A DNA stretch of 64,000 nucleotides. Origin: Ruminiclostridium papyrosolvens DSM 2782 (GTDB taxonomy: Bacteria; Bacillota; Clostridia; Acetivibrionales; DSM-1351). The DNA lies in the NCBI RefSeq assembly GCF_029318685.1, contig NZ_CP119677.1:1787501-1851500 (forward strand). The letters run 5' to 3'. Positions 48,600-56,932 of the stretch are shown piece after piece; position 1 is the first letter of the stretch; every line of letters starts with the position of its first letter. The position numbers were made by a program, and so were the translations under genes. A model generated the notes under the pieces. The model was not told where the DNA came from. It saw nothing but the letters and a program-made list of their open reading frames with translations, and did no database searches.

Positions 48600-48696
48600 T
48601 GTATTCTCCTTGCTATTTGTAATTACATACTACAACTACTGCATTAAGGATGCAAGTTTTACTAAAGAATGCAATAATTCTTCATCCTTTATTATT

Positions 48697-49416
48697 TTAT
48701 GGCTTTTGTGCTTCAAAATCATCCATATCGGTCTTTGCAAGCCTAATCTTCTCGTCGTCTGACATATGTTGCAAAGTCACTGCATCTCTTGCAACTATTG
48801 TTCTTCTGATGCTGATGGATGATAATCTTGTCCGTATCCGATCCAGTATTAAGCGTTTTTTGCGTGGGGTGTTATTGTTGTTGAGTTTATCATCTATTAC
48901 ATATATTATAGGATCGAGATACAAAACATGAGTATCGATTACACAATCCTCGCCAATATCGACAGTATCAAGGATACAATCAATAGTCGATGCAGCCTCG
49001 TGTGCAAAGGATTTTGCGTCATATTTTATCATGCAATCCTTGCATATCGATTGTAATATGTTGGTTTCTGCGTTGTTTAGATATAAAGTAATGACATTTA
49101 GATGTTTTTTCCTCATACTTATCTTTTGTTTGTTTACCTTAAATCCTAATTCGGACACAACACGTACTGCCCTGGGAGATATTGCATAATAATAATCCTG
49201 TATATCAGCAGCTATCTCTACAGCATCTCGGCAATCGTTGTCATCCAATGTGACATCAGCTGTATCCTCGTAGGGTTTTTCGTTAACTGCATCCCGTATC
49301 ATTTGTGCAAGTATGTATTTATATGGATTGTCTTTTTCGTAGACTTCTTCGAGTAGCTCGACGAAATCTATCCAATACTCTTTTTTTAACGTTATTGTTT
49401 TCATTTTTGCCTCCAT
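48697..49416 (-). CDS. Hypothetical protein (239 residues)
   Basis: This is a soluble, helix-rich acidic protein beginning MEAKMKTITLKKEYWIDFVEL; a start at the inner MKTI is also possible, since GGAGGC stands before the first two ATG choices. Features are an acidic stretch ADVTLDDNDCRDAVEIAADI near residue 54, a paired-cysteine segment ICKDC near 120, and RKKRLILDRIRTRLSSISIRR near 187. There are no membrane segments. No family was recognised. It and the 48111 gene share a transcription direction and the RIRxRL element. Confidence 0.6.
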   Translation of the reverse strand: MEAKMKTITLKKEYWIDFVELLEEVYEKDNPYKYILAQMIRDAVNEKPYEDTADVTLDDNDCRDAVEIAADIQDYYYAISPRAVRVVSELGFKVNKQKISMRKKHLNVITLYLNNAETNILQSICKDCMIKYDAKSFAHEAASTIDCILDTVDIGEDCVIDTHVLYLDPIIYVIDDKLNNNNTPRKKRLILDRIRTRLSSISIRRTIVARDAVTLQHMSDDEKIRLAKTDMDDFEAQKP

Positions 49417-49933
49417 TAACGCAAGTTACATAAATATGATACGATGACTTTATTAAGGTTGCAAGTGTTATTCGTGAGTGGGATAGCAGTTATTGGTCGT
49501 AGCAGAGCGGCTGCTCCACGGTGGGTTTTACGCCCTGCTCTTAAAAGAAAATTGCCCAAGTCCTGAAAAAGTTGAGAAGCAAAAAAGGAAGTTTCTGCTT
49601 CCTTTTCATATCACAGTCCCACATAAGAACTATGGCTCGTTCCTGCCAAAATCGAACGGTAGGAACCAGAAATCTAATATTCCTATTAATGATGAACCCT
49701 TGTGCCGAGGAATTGAAGGCGGTACATTTATTTTAAAATTCTCTTCGCATCAAGTCTTACCTATAGAATTTTCCATTCCCTTATTTGGAATGATTGGTTC
49801 TTTATATCCTCGACTCTCGACTGATGTAATTCAATATTTATATTTTTTATTTGTTCTGCCGATTATAAACGCCTGCATAAAGATTTCGAGAGGTGTCTCC
49901 CCATAGATTTCAGAAGATTGGTACCGAGGTATT
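49417..49933. other. Gap without a supported gene
   Basis: A plus-strand frame of 137 codons (49493-49906) has no ribosome binding site, and a hairpin with a T run at about 49586-49608 (AGGAAG-TTTCTG-CTTCCT) falls inside it. It is not called as a gene. Confidence 0.4.
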
Positions 49934-50269
49934 CTATTTTGCTTTACTCTGAAATCCTTTTTCTTTACAATACAAAATAGTGAGTTTGGGATATTTCTTC
50001 TTAAATTGGCTCACTTTTTCTGAAAGAGTATTGTAATCGTTTTTGAATTGAACAAATTTATATAAAAGATACATTTCGCCTGATAAAAATTTACCGTATA
50101 TGTCTACAGCATCTGTGATGGAGTAATTTGATTGTAGATTAAGCACCTTTACTTTAAAGTCACCCGAAAAATCAGCTAAATTAAATATGAGCTTTTCCAT
50201 TTCCAGGCATAATAGGGCCTCTTGTTTTAAATAGTCGTTTAATACTTTTTTAAACTCGATATAATCCAT
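49934..50269 (-). CDS. Hypothetical protein (111 residues), third gene of ATPase operon
   Basis: This is a small helical protein starting MDYIEFKKVLNDYLKQEALL and ending in a lysine-rich KKYPKLTILYCKEKGFQSKAK. No domain was recognised. It begins four bases after the stop of the 50274 gene, so it belongs to the same operon as that gene and the AAA ATPase at 50734. Size, charge and context suggest a partner subunit of that ATPase, but nothing in the sequence proves it. Confidence 0.6.
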   Translation of the reverse strand: MDYIEFKKVLNDYLKQEALLCLEMEKLIFNLADFSGDFKVKVLNLQSNYSITDAVDIYGKFLSGEMYLLYKFVQFKNDYNTLSEKVSQFKKKYPKLTILYCKEKGFQSKAK

Positions 50270-50273
50270 ATTA

Positions 50274-50684
50274 TCAATTCTCCTTTTTGACTGCTGAACC
50301 TACACCGCTTAAACAATAATAAAACATTGCTTCCTTTAGTAAATTTAACGAAATATCCTCATCCAAGGTAATGGGACCGAAACTATGCATTAGCATCAAT
50401 AAAATATCACCAGCCTTATTATAGTTACCGCAAACAATGCCTTCCGCAATCCAAATTGAATCAGATGTGAAAGAAGACCACCGCACAATCTGTTCTTGGG
50501 TTGGGGTTCGTTGAAGCAAATCTTCAAGGTATAAGACATTTAGTAGGCCGAGGTTATAAGTCAAAAGCAGCATAAACTGCTGTACTTGGACGTGTTCGCC
50601 ACAGTGCATCTTAAAATCTTTCGGCATGAATTTATCACATTTGAAATGAATAAGCTGTGGCCCAAGATTGAATTTGAGTTTCAT
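50274..50684 (-). CDS. Hypothetical protein (136 residues), second gene of ATPase operon
   Basis: The protein begins MKLKFNLGPQLIHFKCDKFMPKDFK and continues as a helix-rich chain with QQFMLLLTYNLGLLNVLYLEDLL and DILLMLMHSFGPITLDEDI. No family was recognised and no transmembrane helix is certain. ATG 50684 with GGGAG upstream is preferred; an in-frame TTG at 50729 would give 15 more residues and sit closer to the upstream gene. It lies between the AAA ATPase and another small gene, all tightly spaced. Confidence 0.6.
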   Translation of the reverse strand: MKLKFNLGPQLIHFKCDKFMPKDFKMHCGEHVQVQQFMLLLTYNLGLLNVLYLEDLLQRTPTQEQIVRWSSFTSDSIWIAEGIVCGNYNKAGDILLMLMHSFGPITLDEDISLNLLKEAMFYYCLSGVGSAVKKEN

Positions 50685-50733
50685 ATCCTGATTTCTCCCG
50701 TTTAATATTTTTCCAGTAGCTGATTTCAATGTA

Positions 50734-51420
50734 TCAATCCAGTTCCAAATATTGTTTAATCTCCTCTGTTGTGATATCCTTCAATTCATTCTGTCCGATA
50801 ATTCCTCGGATTTTTTCACATATCGAATCAATGTATTTAGGGACCCCGCCAGAAGCAGAATGTATGAGGTCTATGTGCTTAACCAAAATATCAATTGTAT
50901 GTTGCGGGTAGCATTGAGCTGCCATTTTAAACAGGGTATAATTTTGGGTTTCCTCTTGATCAAAAGGCTCCAAAATACGTATGTTGGATTCATTTACTAT
51001 GTTTTTTATCTTTTCCTTTAATTCATTTCTGCCCAAAAGAACCAGCGAAACATTGCTCTGAACAATTTTAACAGTGCTTATGAACTGGTGGATCTGTTGT
51101 ATTACTTCTTCTTCATATAAATGGCAATCGTCAATAATTAAGGCAACATGTATTCTACCTTTTTCTGCCTCTTTTAAAGTATTTAAAAAATCCTGCTCCA
51201 AACCAGCAATATTGTCTGATGTTTTAAAGTTTAGATTATTTACGACTTCTTCCAATACTTCCTCATAACTGTCATGTTTGCCATGCAAATGTACTGTCGT
51301 ACCACCTAAATCCAATACTTTACTTTTAAACATTTCGGCAGTCATTGTTTTTCCGATTCCTTCTACACCAATAATCGCACGTGTACCTTCTCCCCAAATT
51401 TGATACCACTTATTATTCAT
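50734..51420 (-). CDS. ExeA/TniB-like AAA ATPase
   Basis: The 228-residue AAA+ ATPase has Walker A IIGVEGIGKTMTAE near residue 18, Walker B HVALIIDDCHLYEEE near 93, a sensor-like VSLVLLGRNEL near 127, and a late segment SASGGVPKYIDSICEKIRG like the sensor 2 region of ExeA/TniB-type ATPases. Such proteins serve in transposition (TniB/TnsC-like), secretion or plasmid processes. No transposase is beside it. A GGGAGG site precedes the ATG. It heads a three-gene minus-strand operon and is divergent from rep, which suggests a part in element maintenance. Confidence 0.75.
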   Translation of the reverse strand: MNNKWYQIWGEGTRAIIGVEGIGKTMTAEMFKSKVLDLGGTTVHLHGKHDSYEEVLEEVVNNLNFKTSDNIAGLEQDFLNTLKEAEKGRIHVALIIDDCHLYEEEVIQQIHQFISTVKIVQSNVSLVLLGRNELKEKIKNIVNESNIRILEPFDQEETQNYTLFKMAAQCYPQHTIDILVKHIDLIHSASGGVPKYIDSICEKIRGIIGQNELKDITTEEIKQYLELD

Positions 51421-51902
51421 AGTCTACATCCTCCCAATATTATAATTTTTGTAAGAGCTGTCAGCATAGATAATAATTGTTTTCATTTCCAGTCATCTCA
51501 CCTCCCTTATTTTCAAAGAAAAATCTGTCACTTACTTATAATCCATATGGTTATAAGAAAATTCAGAATAACACGGAATAATTCGATATTTTCTCATTTA
51601 AAACGAATGGAGCAATTTGCACACCTGATTCTGCAAATTGCTCCAAATAAATATCTACTATTCTGTTTTTCTATAGTTATAGTATATCATTCATATTATT
51701 TTTTCTCAACATGATTTCAAATCTCAATAGTAAAATTTGATTTTGGTAGAACTAATGTTCTAAAATGTATGGTAAAAGTACACATATTCATAACGTCAAT
51801 TCAGAATTAGCATCTGCTATCGTGGTTCACCTGATAACAAAAAGAAGATACATAATCAGGTTGAAACCCCTGGTTATGAAACAGATAGGGGGTCGATAGC
51901 GT
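51421..51902. other. Divergent region between the ATPase operon and rep
   Basis: It holds a perfect 13-base inverted repeat (51609-51644), a second hairpin (about 51852-51877) and an iteron-like half site GGTCGATAGC (51891-51900) right before the rep start. No gene is seen. Confidence 0.5.
51609..51644. repeat. Perfect 13-base inverted repeat
   Basis: GGAGCAATTTGCA and TGCAAATTGCTCC are exact reverse complements ten bases apart. It may be an operator for the divergent genes or a structured element of the replicon. Confidence 0.75.
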
Positions 51903-53696
51903 ATGATTGAACAAAATGAAAAAGGATTATATCAATTTAACGACAGACAAATTGAAGAACAGGCGAGAAAACAGCAGGATTTCCTGCGGATTATTCATCC
52001 GTTCTTGAACGAAACCGACATAATGAGACAAGAATGTGTAGAATTGAGACCACTGCCACGGCAAAAGGATATAAAATATATCAGGTCATTAAATCTTTGG
52101 AGGTTGGATCAAAGGGGACTGGAAAGGCATATTGAGTTTCTTAAAGGGCTAAACGGAATTCCTGCGTGCTTGTATTACTCCGTATATGCTTATGATTACA
52201 GCAAGGAAACCTACAGAAAGGACGGCAAACCATATGCCAAAGGGAAGATAAACAATCAAAATGCCCGCTTTACTTCTATTGCCATTTGCGATCTGGACAA
52301 AATATCCGAGGAGCGGCATAGCGATGTTGTTGGTATGTTTGAGAACTGCGGCATAGCACCACTGACGGTTTTCAGTGGCCACGGATTTCAGGATATCGTG
52401 CTTCTCAATGAACGAGTGTATGACATTGAATTACTCAAGAGGTTTAATTATATTCTCAAATTAAAGGGATTTCCCATTGACGAGACCATAGTGGACCCCG
52501 CCCGAATTATGAGAATGCCTTTCTCATTCAACTGCAAAGCCTTTTGCCAGGAGGATAAATACCATGATGCAGAAAGTCCTGTGGCTATTCCCACAAAGCT
52601 GGTAAGGTTTACTGATAAAAGATATTCCGTGGAGGAGGTGTTTGACAGGCTTAATACTCTTCCCGACATAAAAAACGATTTCAGCATACAGGTTAATATG
52701 CCAGAGAAAGAGCAGGAAAACATACCTACAAAGGACGCTGTAGCAAAGGAAGCAGAACCCATTGAAGCTCCAATAAGGGTATTCCAGGAATTGAGTGAGG
52801 AACAGGTTGAGGAACTATCCAGCATATATAATATAATACGGTTCAAAGAGCTGCCTGACGCAGTACAAAGAATGCTCTATGGCACCAGGGAAGGCTTCAG
52901 AAACAAAACCCTTATATTCCTGACTATGTTTTTTGCAAACAAGCTGGGATTACCGCTCCCAAAGATAATCCAATCCCTTGTCATCTGGGGGGCAAGGTGT
53001 AATCCAATGCTTGACGAGGAATATATTATTGCCAATGTCACCAGGATTTACAGGCGTAAGTTTAAGGGAAATGGCAAGTATGACAGTCAAATGGTCAAGG
53101 AGTTTGGATATATTGATTTCAAAATGTATCGGAGGGACAACAAAATTTTGTTCAACAATGAATTCTTTGATATGTTCCACCTATTGTCAGACGGGGCTGT
53201 GAGGGTATATCTTGCTGCAAAACTCTACGAAAAGATGACTGGGGAAAAGCTCTGGACAATTGACCGCCTGGTTGAGTTAACGGGGTATAGTGCCAGAACT
53301 CTGTACAGGCATTTACAGCAGCTTACAGACTACAGTTTGGTAGATAAAAAACGGTGCTGCAGGCCAAAGGGTGAACAATACAGGTATTGCATAAATAAAT
53401 TCTTCGATGTAACAAAAGGTTTCCTTTCCTTTGAAACAGCAACATTGGAATACCTGCTTAAACAAGGGCTATTGACTGATGGGGAATTGAAACTCTATAT
53501 ATATCTCTGCCAGAAGATAAACCAGTCAACAGGCAATGAATGCTGGTTAAGCCAAAAGAGCTTGGGAAAGGATATTGCAAAAAAGCGGAATTCGATCTCC
53601 GAAATGACCACTTCTCTGCATAAAAAAGGACTTATTAAAAAGACAGCAGAAAGCTACGGCAAGATAACTTACTGCTATTATTCACTTATCTATTAG
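51903..53696 (+). CDS. Rep protein with primase-like motifs and winged-helix tail
   Basis: The 597-residue protein is probably the replication initiator of an integrated plasmid-like element. Three motifs in the order of archaeo-eukaryotic-type primases are seen: AICDLDK near residue 126 (DxD), FSGHGFQDIVLL near 156, and DPARIMRMPFSFNCK near 198. The third resembles the D..R..R.P...N.K motif of plasmid primases. The C-terminal half has two winged-helix-like segments (LTGYSARTLYRHLQQL near 462 and LSQKSLGKDIAKKRNSISEMT near 550). Iteron-like repeats lie just downstream. Family identity is by motif only; activity is inference. Confidence 0.72.
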   Translation: MIEQNEKGLYQFNDRQIEEQARKQQDFLRIIHPFLNETDIMRQECVELRPLPRQKDIKYIRSLNLWRLDQRGLERHIEFLKGLNGIPACLYYSVYAYDYSKETYRKDGKPYAKGKINNQNARFTSIAICDLDKISEERHSDVVGMFENCGIAPLTVFSGHGFQDIVLLNERVYDIELLKRFNYILKLKGFPIDETIVDPARIMRMPFSFNCKAFCQEDKYHDAESPVAIPTKLVRFTDKRYSVEEVFDRLNTLPDIKNDFSIQVNMPEKEQENIPTKDAVAKEAEPIEAPIRVFQELSEEQVEELSSIYNIIRFKELPDAVQRMLYGTREGFRNKTLIFLTMFFANKLGLPLPKIIQSLVIWGARCNPMLDEEYIIANVTRIYRRKFKGNGKYDSQMVKEFGYIDFKMYRRDNKILFNNEFFDMFHLLSDGAVRVYLAAKLYEKMTGEKLWTIDRLVELTGYSARTLYRHLQQLTDYSLVDKKRCCRPKGEQYRYCINKFFDVTKGFLSFETATLEYLLKQGLLTDGELKLYIYLCQKINQSTGNECWLSQKSLGKDIAKKRNSISEMTTSLHKKGLIKKTAESYGKITYCYYSLIY

Positions 53697-53698
53697 GA

Positions 53699-53727
53699 CT
53701 GGGGCTTGAAGCCCCTTTTCTTTTTAA
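53699..53727 (+). terminator. rep terminator
   Basis: GGGGCTTGAAGCCCC with a T-rich tail, a few bases past the rep stop. Confidence 0.8.
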
Positions 53728-53787
53728 AAATAGCAGATATGGATACGCTGTATCAATTATTCCCAGCATAGTACACTTGTTGGGCCT

Positions 53788-54663
53788 AAATGACAGCTAT
53801 CGACTATCCTTTGTGCCCTGAAACTGGCTTGGTTAGCGGGATGTTTTCCCTAAATGCCAACTACCGACACTATTAATAAATACAGGGAGAGAAGGAGAAG
53901 GGGGGCTTTTTCAGTACCAGTCAAATTAAAAAAACGGAAGCAGTAAATCTTTGTATTCCGATATAAGAGAGCATATCCTATTACCATGTCGGTTGCTGTC
54001 CATTAAACAAATGGTACAGTTCTTTTCCCAGCATAAAAGGATTATCGTCTCTTTACTACGTCGATACGTGTCAATTAAGGAAATAGGTTATATATTTCGG
54101 GCTATGCTCTAATGACAACTACCGACTCCATCTTGCAGGCTGAATGCCTTACTATACAGCCGTTGTATTTCATAATTGCCAGCTACCGACACTATTAATA
54201 AATACAGGAGAGGAGGGAGAGAGAGGGGCTTCACTGCTCGGAGCATATAATGGGCAACAGAAATTACATACAACTTGATGTAGGGAGCAGTTGAAGTCTA
54301 TAGAGTTACATTATGGGAGTGAGCCAAAGATAAGTACCTTCGGTGAATAATCCAAACGGAACAAAGCCTGCATTCTTCCGTTACGAATAATTGTTGCTTT
54401 GCCGATTTTTTTACTCTTCATCCAGAGAACCGAAATAAGGGATTAACCTTTATACCGATAGCTGTTCTTATGTCGGAAAAGCCCGTCCTACTGGCTAAAA
54501 AAATACATGTGTTTTGATCCGTTGCCGTTTCCATATGCTATAAATGACAGGGATGTTTTTGTTTCAAAAATCTTGAAAACTACACTATGACTGCTGTTAA
54601 AGACACAATTTCTACACTTTTGATAAGCAAAATGAAATAACCTCCCCCTGTCGATAGTTGGCA
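53788..54663. repeat. Iteron-like repeats, candidate replication origin
   Basis: At least eight copies of a motif close to TGMCAGCTAYCGAC are present. Plus strand: 53791, 53855, 54113 and 54177. Minus strand: 53987-54002, 54060-54073, 54456-54469 and 54648-54663. The copies at 53855 and 54177 extend over 50 bases with ACTATTAATAAATACAGG and a purine-rich G/A tract. The region is gene-free and lies between rep and an XRE regulator. This is the typical make-up of an iteron-controlled origin. Confidence 0.7.
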
Positions 54664-54770
54664 ATTATTAAAAAGAGAGTGTGGTATGTGAATTGTGATA
54701 AGTAAAAATTGACTTTTACTATAAGAATTAGTTACCATAAGAATAGAACATTACGATTGGAGGCGATGTT

Positions 54771-54980
54771 ATGATGCAATGTTGCGAAAAATATAACGGA
54801 GACAAAATCCGACTTGAGCGTGCCCGCTGCGGTTTAAGTATGTCGGAGCTTGCTAAAGCAGCTGATATACATCTTAAAACTGTGGAACGGATTGAAAAAG
54901 GCAAAACAGTGCCGAGAGTGCAGACCCTGGGGCGTATTGCCAAATCTCTAAACAGGGAACTGGAATACTTCCTGGCTTAA
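54771..54980 (+). CDS. XRE-family transcriptional regulator
   Basis: This is a 69-residue single helix-turn-helix protein. The XRE fold covers IRLERARCGLSMSELAKAAD, then LKTVERIEKGKTVPRVQTLGRIAKSL, with the recognition helix near residues 33-45. The ATG has GGAGGCGATGTT before it. It follows the iteron region and precedes a hairpin-rich stretch. A role in copy-number or transfer control of the element is likely from context. A short form with no second domain fits a repressor. Confidence 0.85.
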   Translation: MMQCCEKYNGDKIRLERARCGLSMSELAKAADIHLKTVERIEKGKTVPRVQTLGRIAKSLNRELEYFLA

Positions 54981-55379
54981 GAGTTAAGAAGCAAAGTGGT
55001 AAAAATAAAACTTTGCGATGTCCTTGAAAAAAATCTTGATTTCTCAACGAATCATACAATAATATCAAAACATGGCAACCTCTTATTTTTAAATTTCCGC
55101 AACAGCGAAATGCATGGCTGCGGAAATTTACATAAAATTGTTTCCCACGGCTTAAAAGCCGTTTTTCATAATAAAAATTACTTTCGTCATGCTCCAGGTG
55201 GATTAACTGCCACCTGGGGTAACATTTTTTAAGATGCAGGCATTTGACTTCAATGAGCGATGGCTCCTTGAATACATAAATTTATGCTGTCGGTTTAGTG
55301 CCGTTCAAATAGAAAACCACGCATCAAATAGCAGAAGCGTGGTTTTTAGCATTTTCAACAGGCTTTTAACATAAAATCG
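54981..55379. other. Hairpin-rich stretch, possible structured RNA
   Basis: Four hairpins are present: AAATTTCCGCA/TGCGGAAATTT (55091-55129), ACGGCTT/AAGCCGT with T tract (55147-55167), CCAGGTGG/CCACCTGG with T6 (55194-55228), and AAAACCACGC/GCGTGGTTTT (55313-55346). The last also terminates the minus-strand gene at 55380. A weak plus-strand frame at 54996-55232 runs through the hairpins and is not called. Confidence 0.5.
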
Positions 55380-55526
55380 TTAATGAAAATATGATCTAAA
55401 AATTGCCCAAAACCTTTTCAGAGTAGCCTTAAAGCCCTTGGGCTGCTCGGACAAAAAGTATGTATATCCGTTTTTATGCTTGATAGGTTTAGCATTAGTG
55501 ACTGCAATATATAATGGTTGTTGCAT
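55380..55526 (-). CDS. Small hypothetical protein (48 residues)
   Basis: The protein reads MQQPLYIAVTNAKPIKHKNG, YTYFLSEQPKGF and a basic aromatic tail KATLKRFWAIFRSYFH. GAGGATGAG lies upstream of the ATG, and the gene starts 18 bases after the 55545 gene on the same strand. It has its own terminator (55313-55346). The family was not recognised. The pairing with the 74-residue neighbour suggests a two-gene unit. Confidence 0.5.
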   Translation of the reverse strand: MQQPLYIAVTNAKPIKHKNGYTYFLSEQPKGFKATLKRFWAIFRSYFH

Positions 55527-55544
55527 CCTACATCACTCATCCTC

Positions 55545-55769
55545 TCAAATCGTTGGAATTACGGTCTCTAAAAACATCTGAAGTGGACAGCCCAAAGGAG
55601 ATATTATACTGCGGCTTATCGTCTTCAGGCCGCTTTTTACTGGATATGTAAGCGAAATAGTGTCTATAATACCTTTCCTTTTCCTGCACAGCTGGTACAT
55701 AAACCCGTCCCTGCACCAGACCATCTTTGTATCAATTACATTGCCTATATTATTATTCAATATTATCAT
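55545..55769 (-). CDS. Small hypothetical protein (about 72-74 residues)
   Basis: This is a short protein with GNVIDTKMVWCRDGFMYQLC and ISRSIISPLGCPLQMFLETV. No domain was recognised. The first ATG directly touches GGAGG; a TTG three codons in (55760) has better spacing and may be the true start. Upstream lie two AAGTATAC direct repeats (about 55807-55825), a possible operator. It forms a unit with the 48-residue gene downstream. Confidence 0.45.
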   Translation of the reverse strand: MIILNNNIGNVIDTKMVWCRDGFMYQLCRKRKGIIDTISLTYPVKSGLKTISRSIISPLGCPLQMFLETVIPTI

Positions 55770-55925
55770 CCTCCATATTGCACTTGTATGCTAAATGCAC
55801 TAAAATTAAGTATACAATAAGTATACCATAATGTTTGGTAACACAAAAGTAAAAATAAAAACTTGAAAAGCCGATGAATCTTTCCCTAAAATCAATTCAT
55901 CAATAAAGGGAAGGGGTTTTTTAAG

Positions 55926-56186
55926 ATGATGGTAGGTTGCGAAGTATTACAAGATGAGCGGTTTGTGTCTCTCAAAATCGGCATTGACATTTACAAAGTA
56001 ATGGCAGGTAAAAGGAGTCCATACGGCCCTCAAAAACTAAAAAAGGTTTATAAAAAGATGACGGGTGTTGAAGGTGGTAGCTATGTCAATCACATGATTT
56101 CAGGTGGATACCTTTACATTGTCCCAGGGACTGGGCAGGGGATTGAAGAGGATTGCAGGATTATGAGTTCGGTATTAAAGCAATAA
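55926..56186 (+). CDS. Hypothetical protein (86 residues)
   Basis: This small soluble protein has FVSLKIGIDIYKVMAGKRSP, YGPQKLKKVYKKMTGVEGG and a glycine-rich end SGGYLYIVPGTGQGIEED. No family was recognised. A GGAAGGGG site precedes the two tandem ATG codons. A hairpin (TTTCCCT to AGGGAA) stands just before that site and may affect translation. A -35-like AAAACTTGAAA is at 55858, a motif also seen before the 56933 gene and near 59876. Confidence 0.6.
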   Translation: MMVGCEVLQDERFVSLKIGIDIYKVMAGKRSPYGPQKLKKVYKKMTGVEGGSYVNHMISGGYLYIVPGTGQGIEEDCRIMSSVLKQ

Positions 56187-56243
56187 AAGGGTATACGGGG
56201 GACAGAAGTCCCCTGTTACATATAAATAAAGGAGTCGATCAAG

Positions 56244-56825
56244 ATGAAAAAGGCTATCAAAATAATTTCGCTTCTATGCGTTCTAATAATCACAATTATG
56301 ATGTTGGGAGGCTGTGGAACTGAACCTGGTGTTTCTAAAAACCAGACTGACTTTACTGTTGTTGATGAACAGGGTACTGTTACAAAGTTCCTCACTGTTG
56401 ATAATTCGGAAGTGGTTAAGATGAAAGAGACAGTGGAAGGATTCGTGAAGGCTCTGAATAACAGAAGCTACAAGACCATAAACGGTTCAGAAGAATATGG
56501 ATATTATACTCAAGGAATAATTGATATCGCAAACAAACAAGGTGACATAGCCGCAACTATAAAGGTTTACAAGGACAATCAACTCGAAAATAGCTATGTG
56601 GGTCTTGATGGATTAAAAATGGCTTTTAACAAAGACTTTACCAAGTGTGATATCACCGTTGTTGGCAAGCTGAAGGTCACAAGTGCATCTGCCGCACACC
56701 TTTCTTCGTTAAAGATTGGTAAAGATGTGGTGTTCGGATACGATTACACTTTCAAGTGGCTCAAGCAAAATGATGTGTGGAAAATCCATTCTGTCACAGC
56801 AGCAAATCCACATGAAATCAAGTAG
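56244..56825 (+). CDS. Lipoprotein, unknown
   Basis: The 193-residue exported lipoprotein begins with MKKAIKIISLLCVLIITIMM and then a lipobox LGGC near residue 27, so cysteine 27 should be lipid-anchored. The mature part (EQGTVTKFLTVDNSEVVKM, an alpha/beta fold ending GYDYTFKWLKQNDVWKIHSV) looks like an NTF2/DUF4878-like small domain of the kind that often binds ligands or partners. The match is weak. AAAGGAG stands before the ATG. It lies with other surface proteins of the element. Confidence 0.7.
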   Translation: MKKAIKIISLLCVLIITIMMLGGCGTEPGVSKNQTDFTVVDEQGTVTKFLTVDNSEVVKMKETVEGFVKALNNRSYKTINGSEEYGYYTQGIIDIANKQGDIAATIKVYKDNQLENSYVGLDGLKMAFNKDFTKCDITVVGKLKVTSASAAHLSSLKIGKDVVFGYDYTFKWLKQNDVWKIHSVTAANPHEIK

Positions 56826-56843
56826 TTTGTGCCTAATGAAAAG

Positions 56844-56872
56844 ATAGTCAGCAATGCTGGCTATTTTTTTGT
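56844..56872 (+). terminator. Terminator after the lipoprotein gene
   Basis: ATAGTCAGC-AAT-GCTGGCTAT followed by seven T, 20 bases past the stop. Confidence 0.85.
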
Positions 56873-56932
56873 ACATAAAACTTGAAATCCCATGAAATGA
56901 TTTTATAGAGTGAACATAAGGAGGTGATTGCC

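Noticed and set aside
49493-49906. 137-codon plus-strand frame
   Set aside because: No start site, a hairpin with T run inside, and no domain-like content.
52149-52846. Minus-strand frames within rep
   Set aside because: Shadows of the rep reading frame with no binding sites.
53697-54663. CRISPR array
   Set aside because: Repeats are short, unevenly spaced, on both strands and without uniform spacers; iterons fit better.
54996-55232. 78-codon frame after the XRE gene
   Set aside because: It runs through three hairpins and ends in a terminator T tract; better explained as non-coding.
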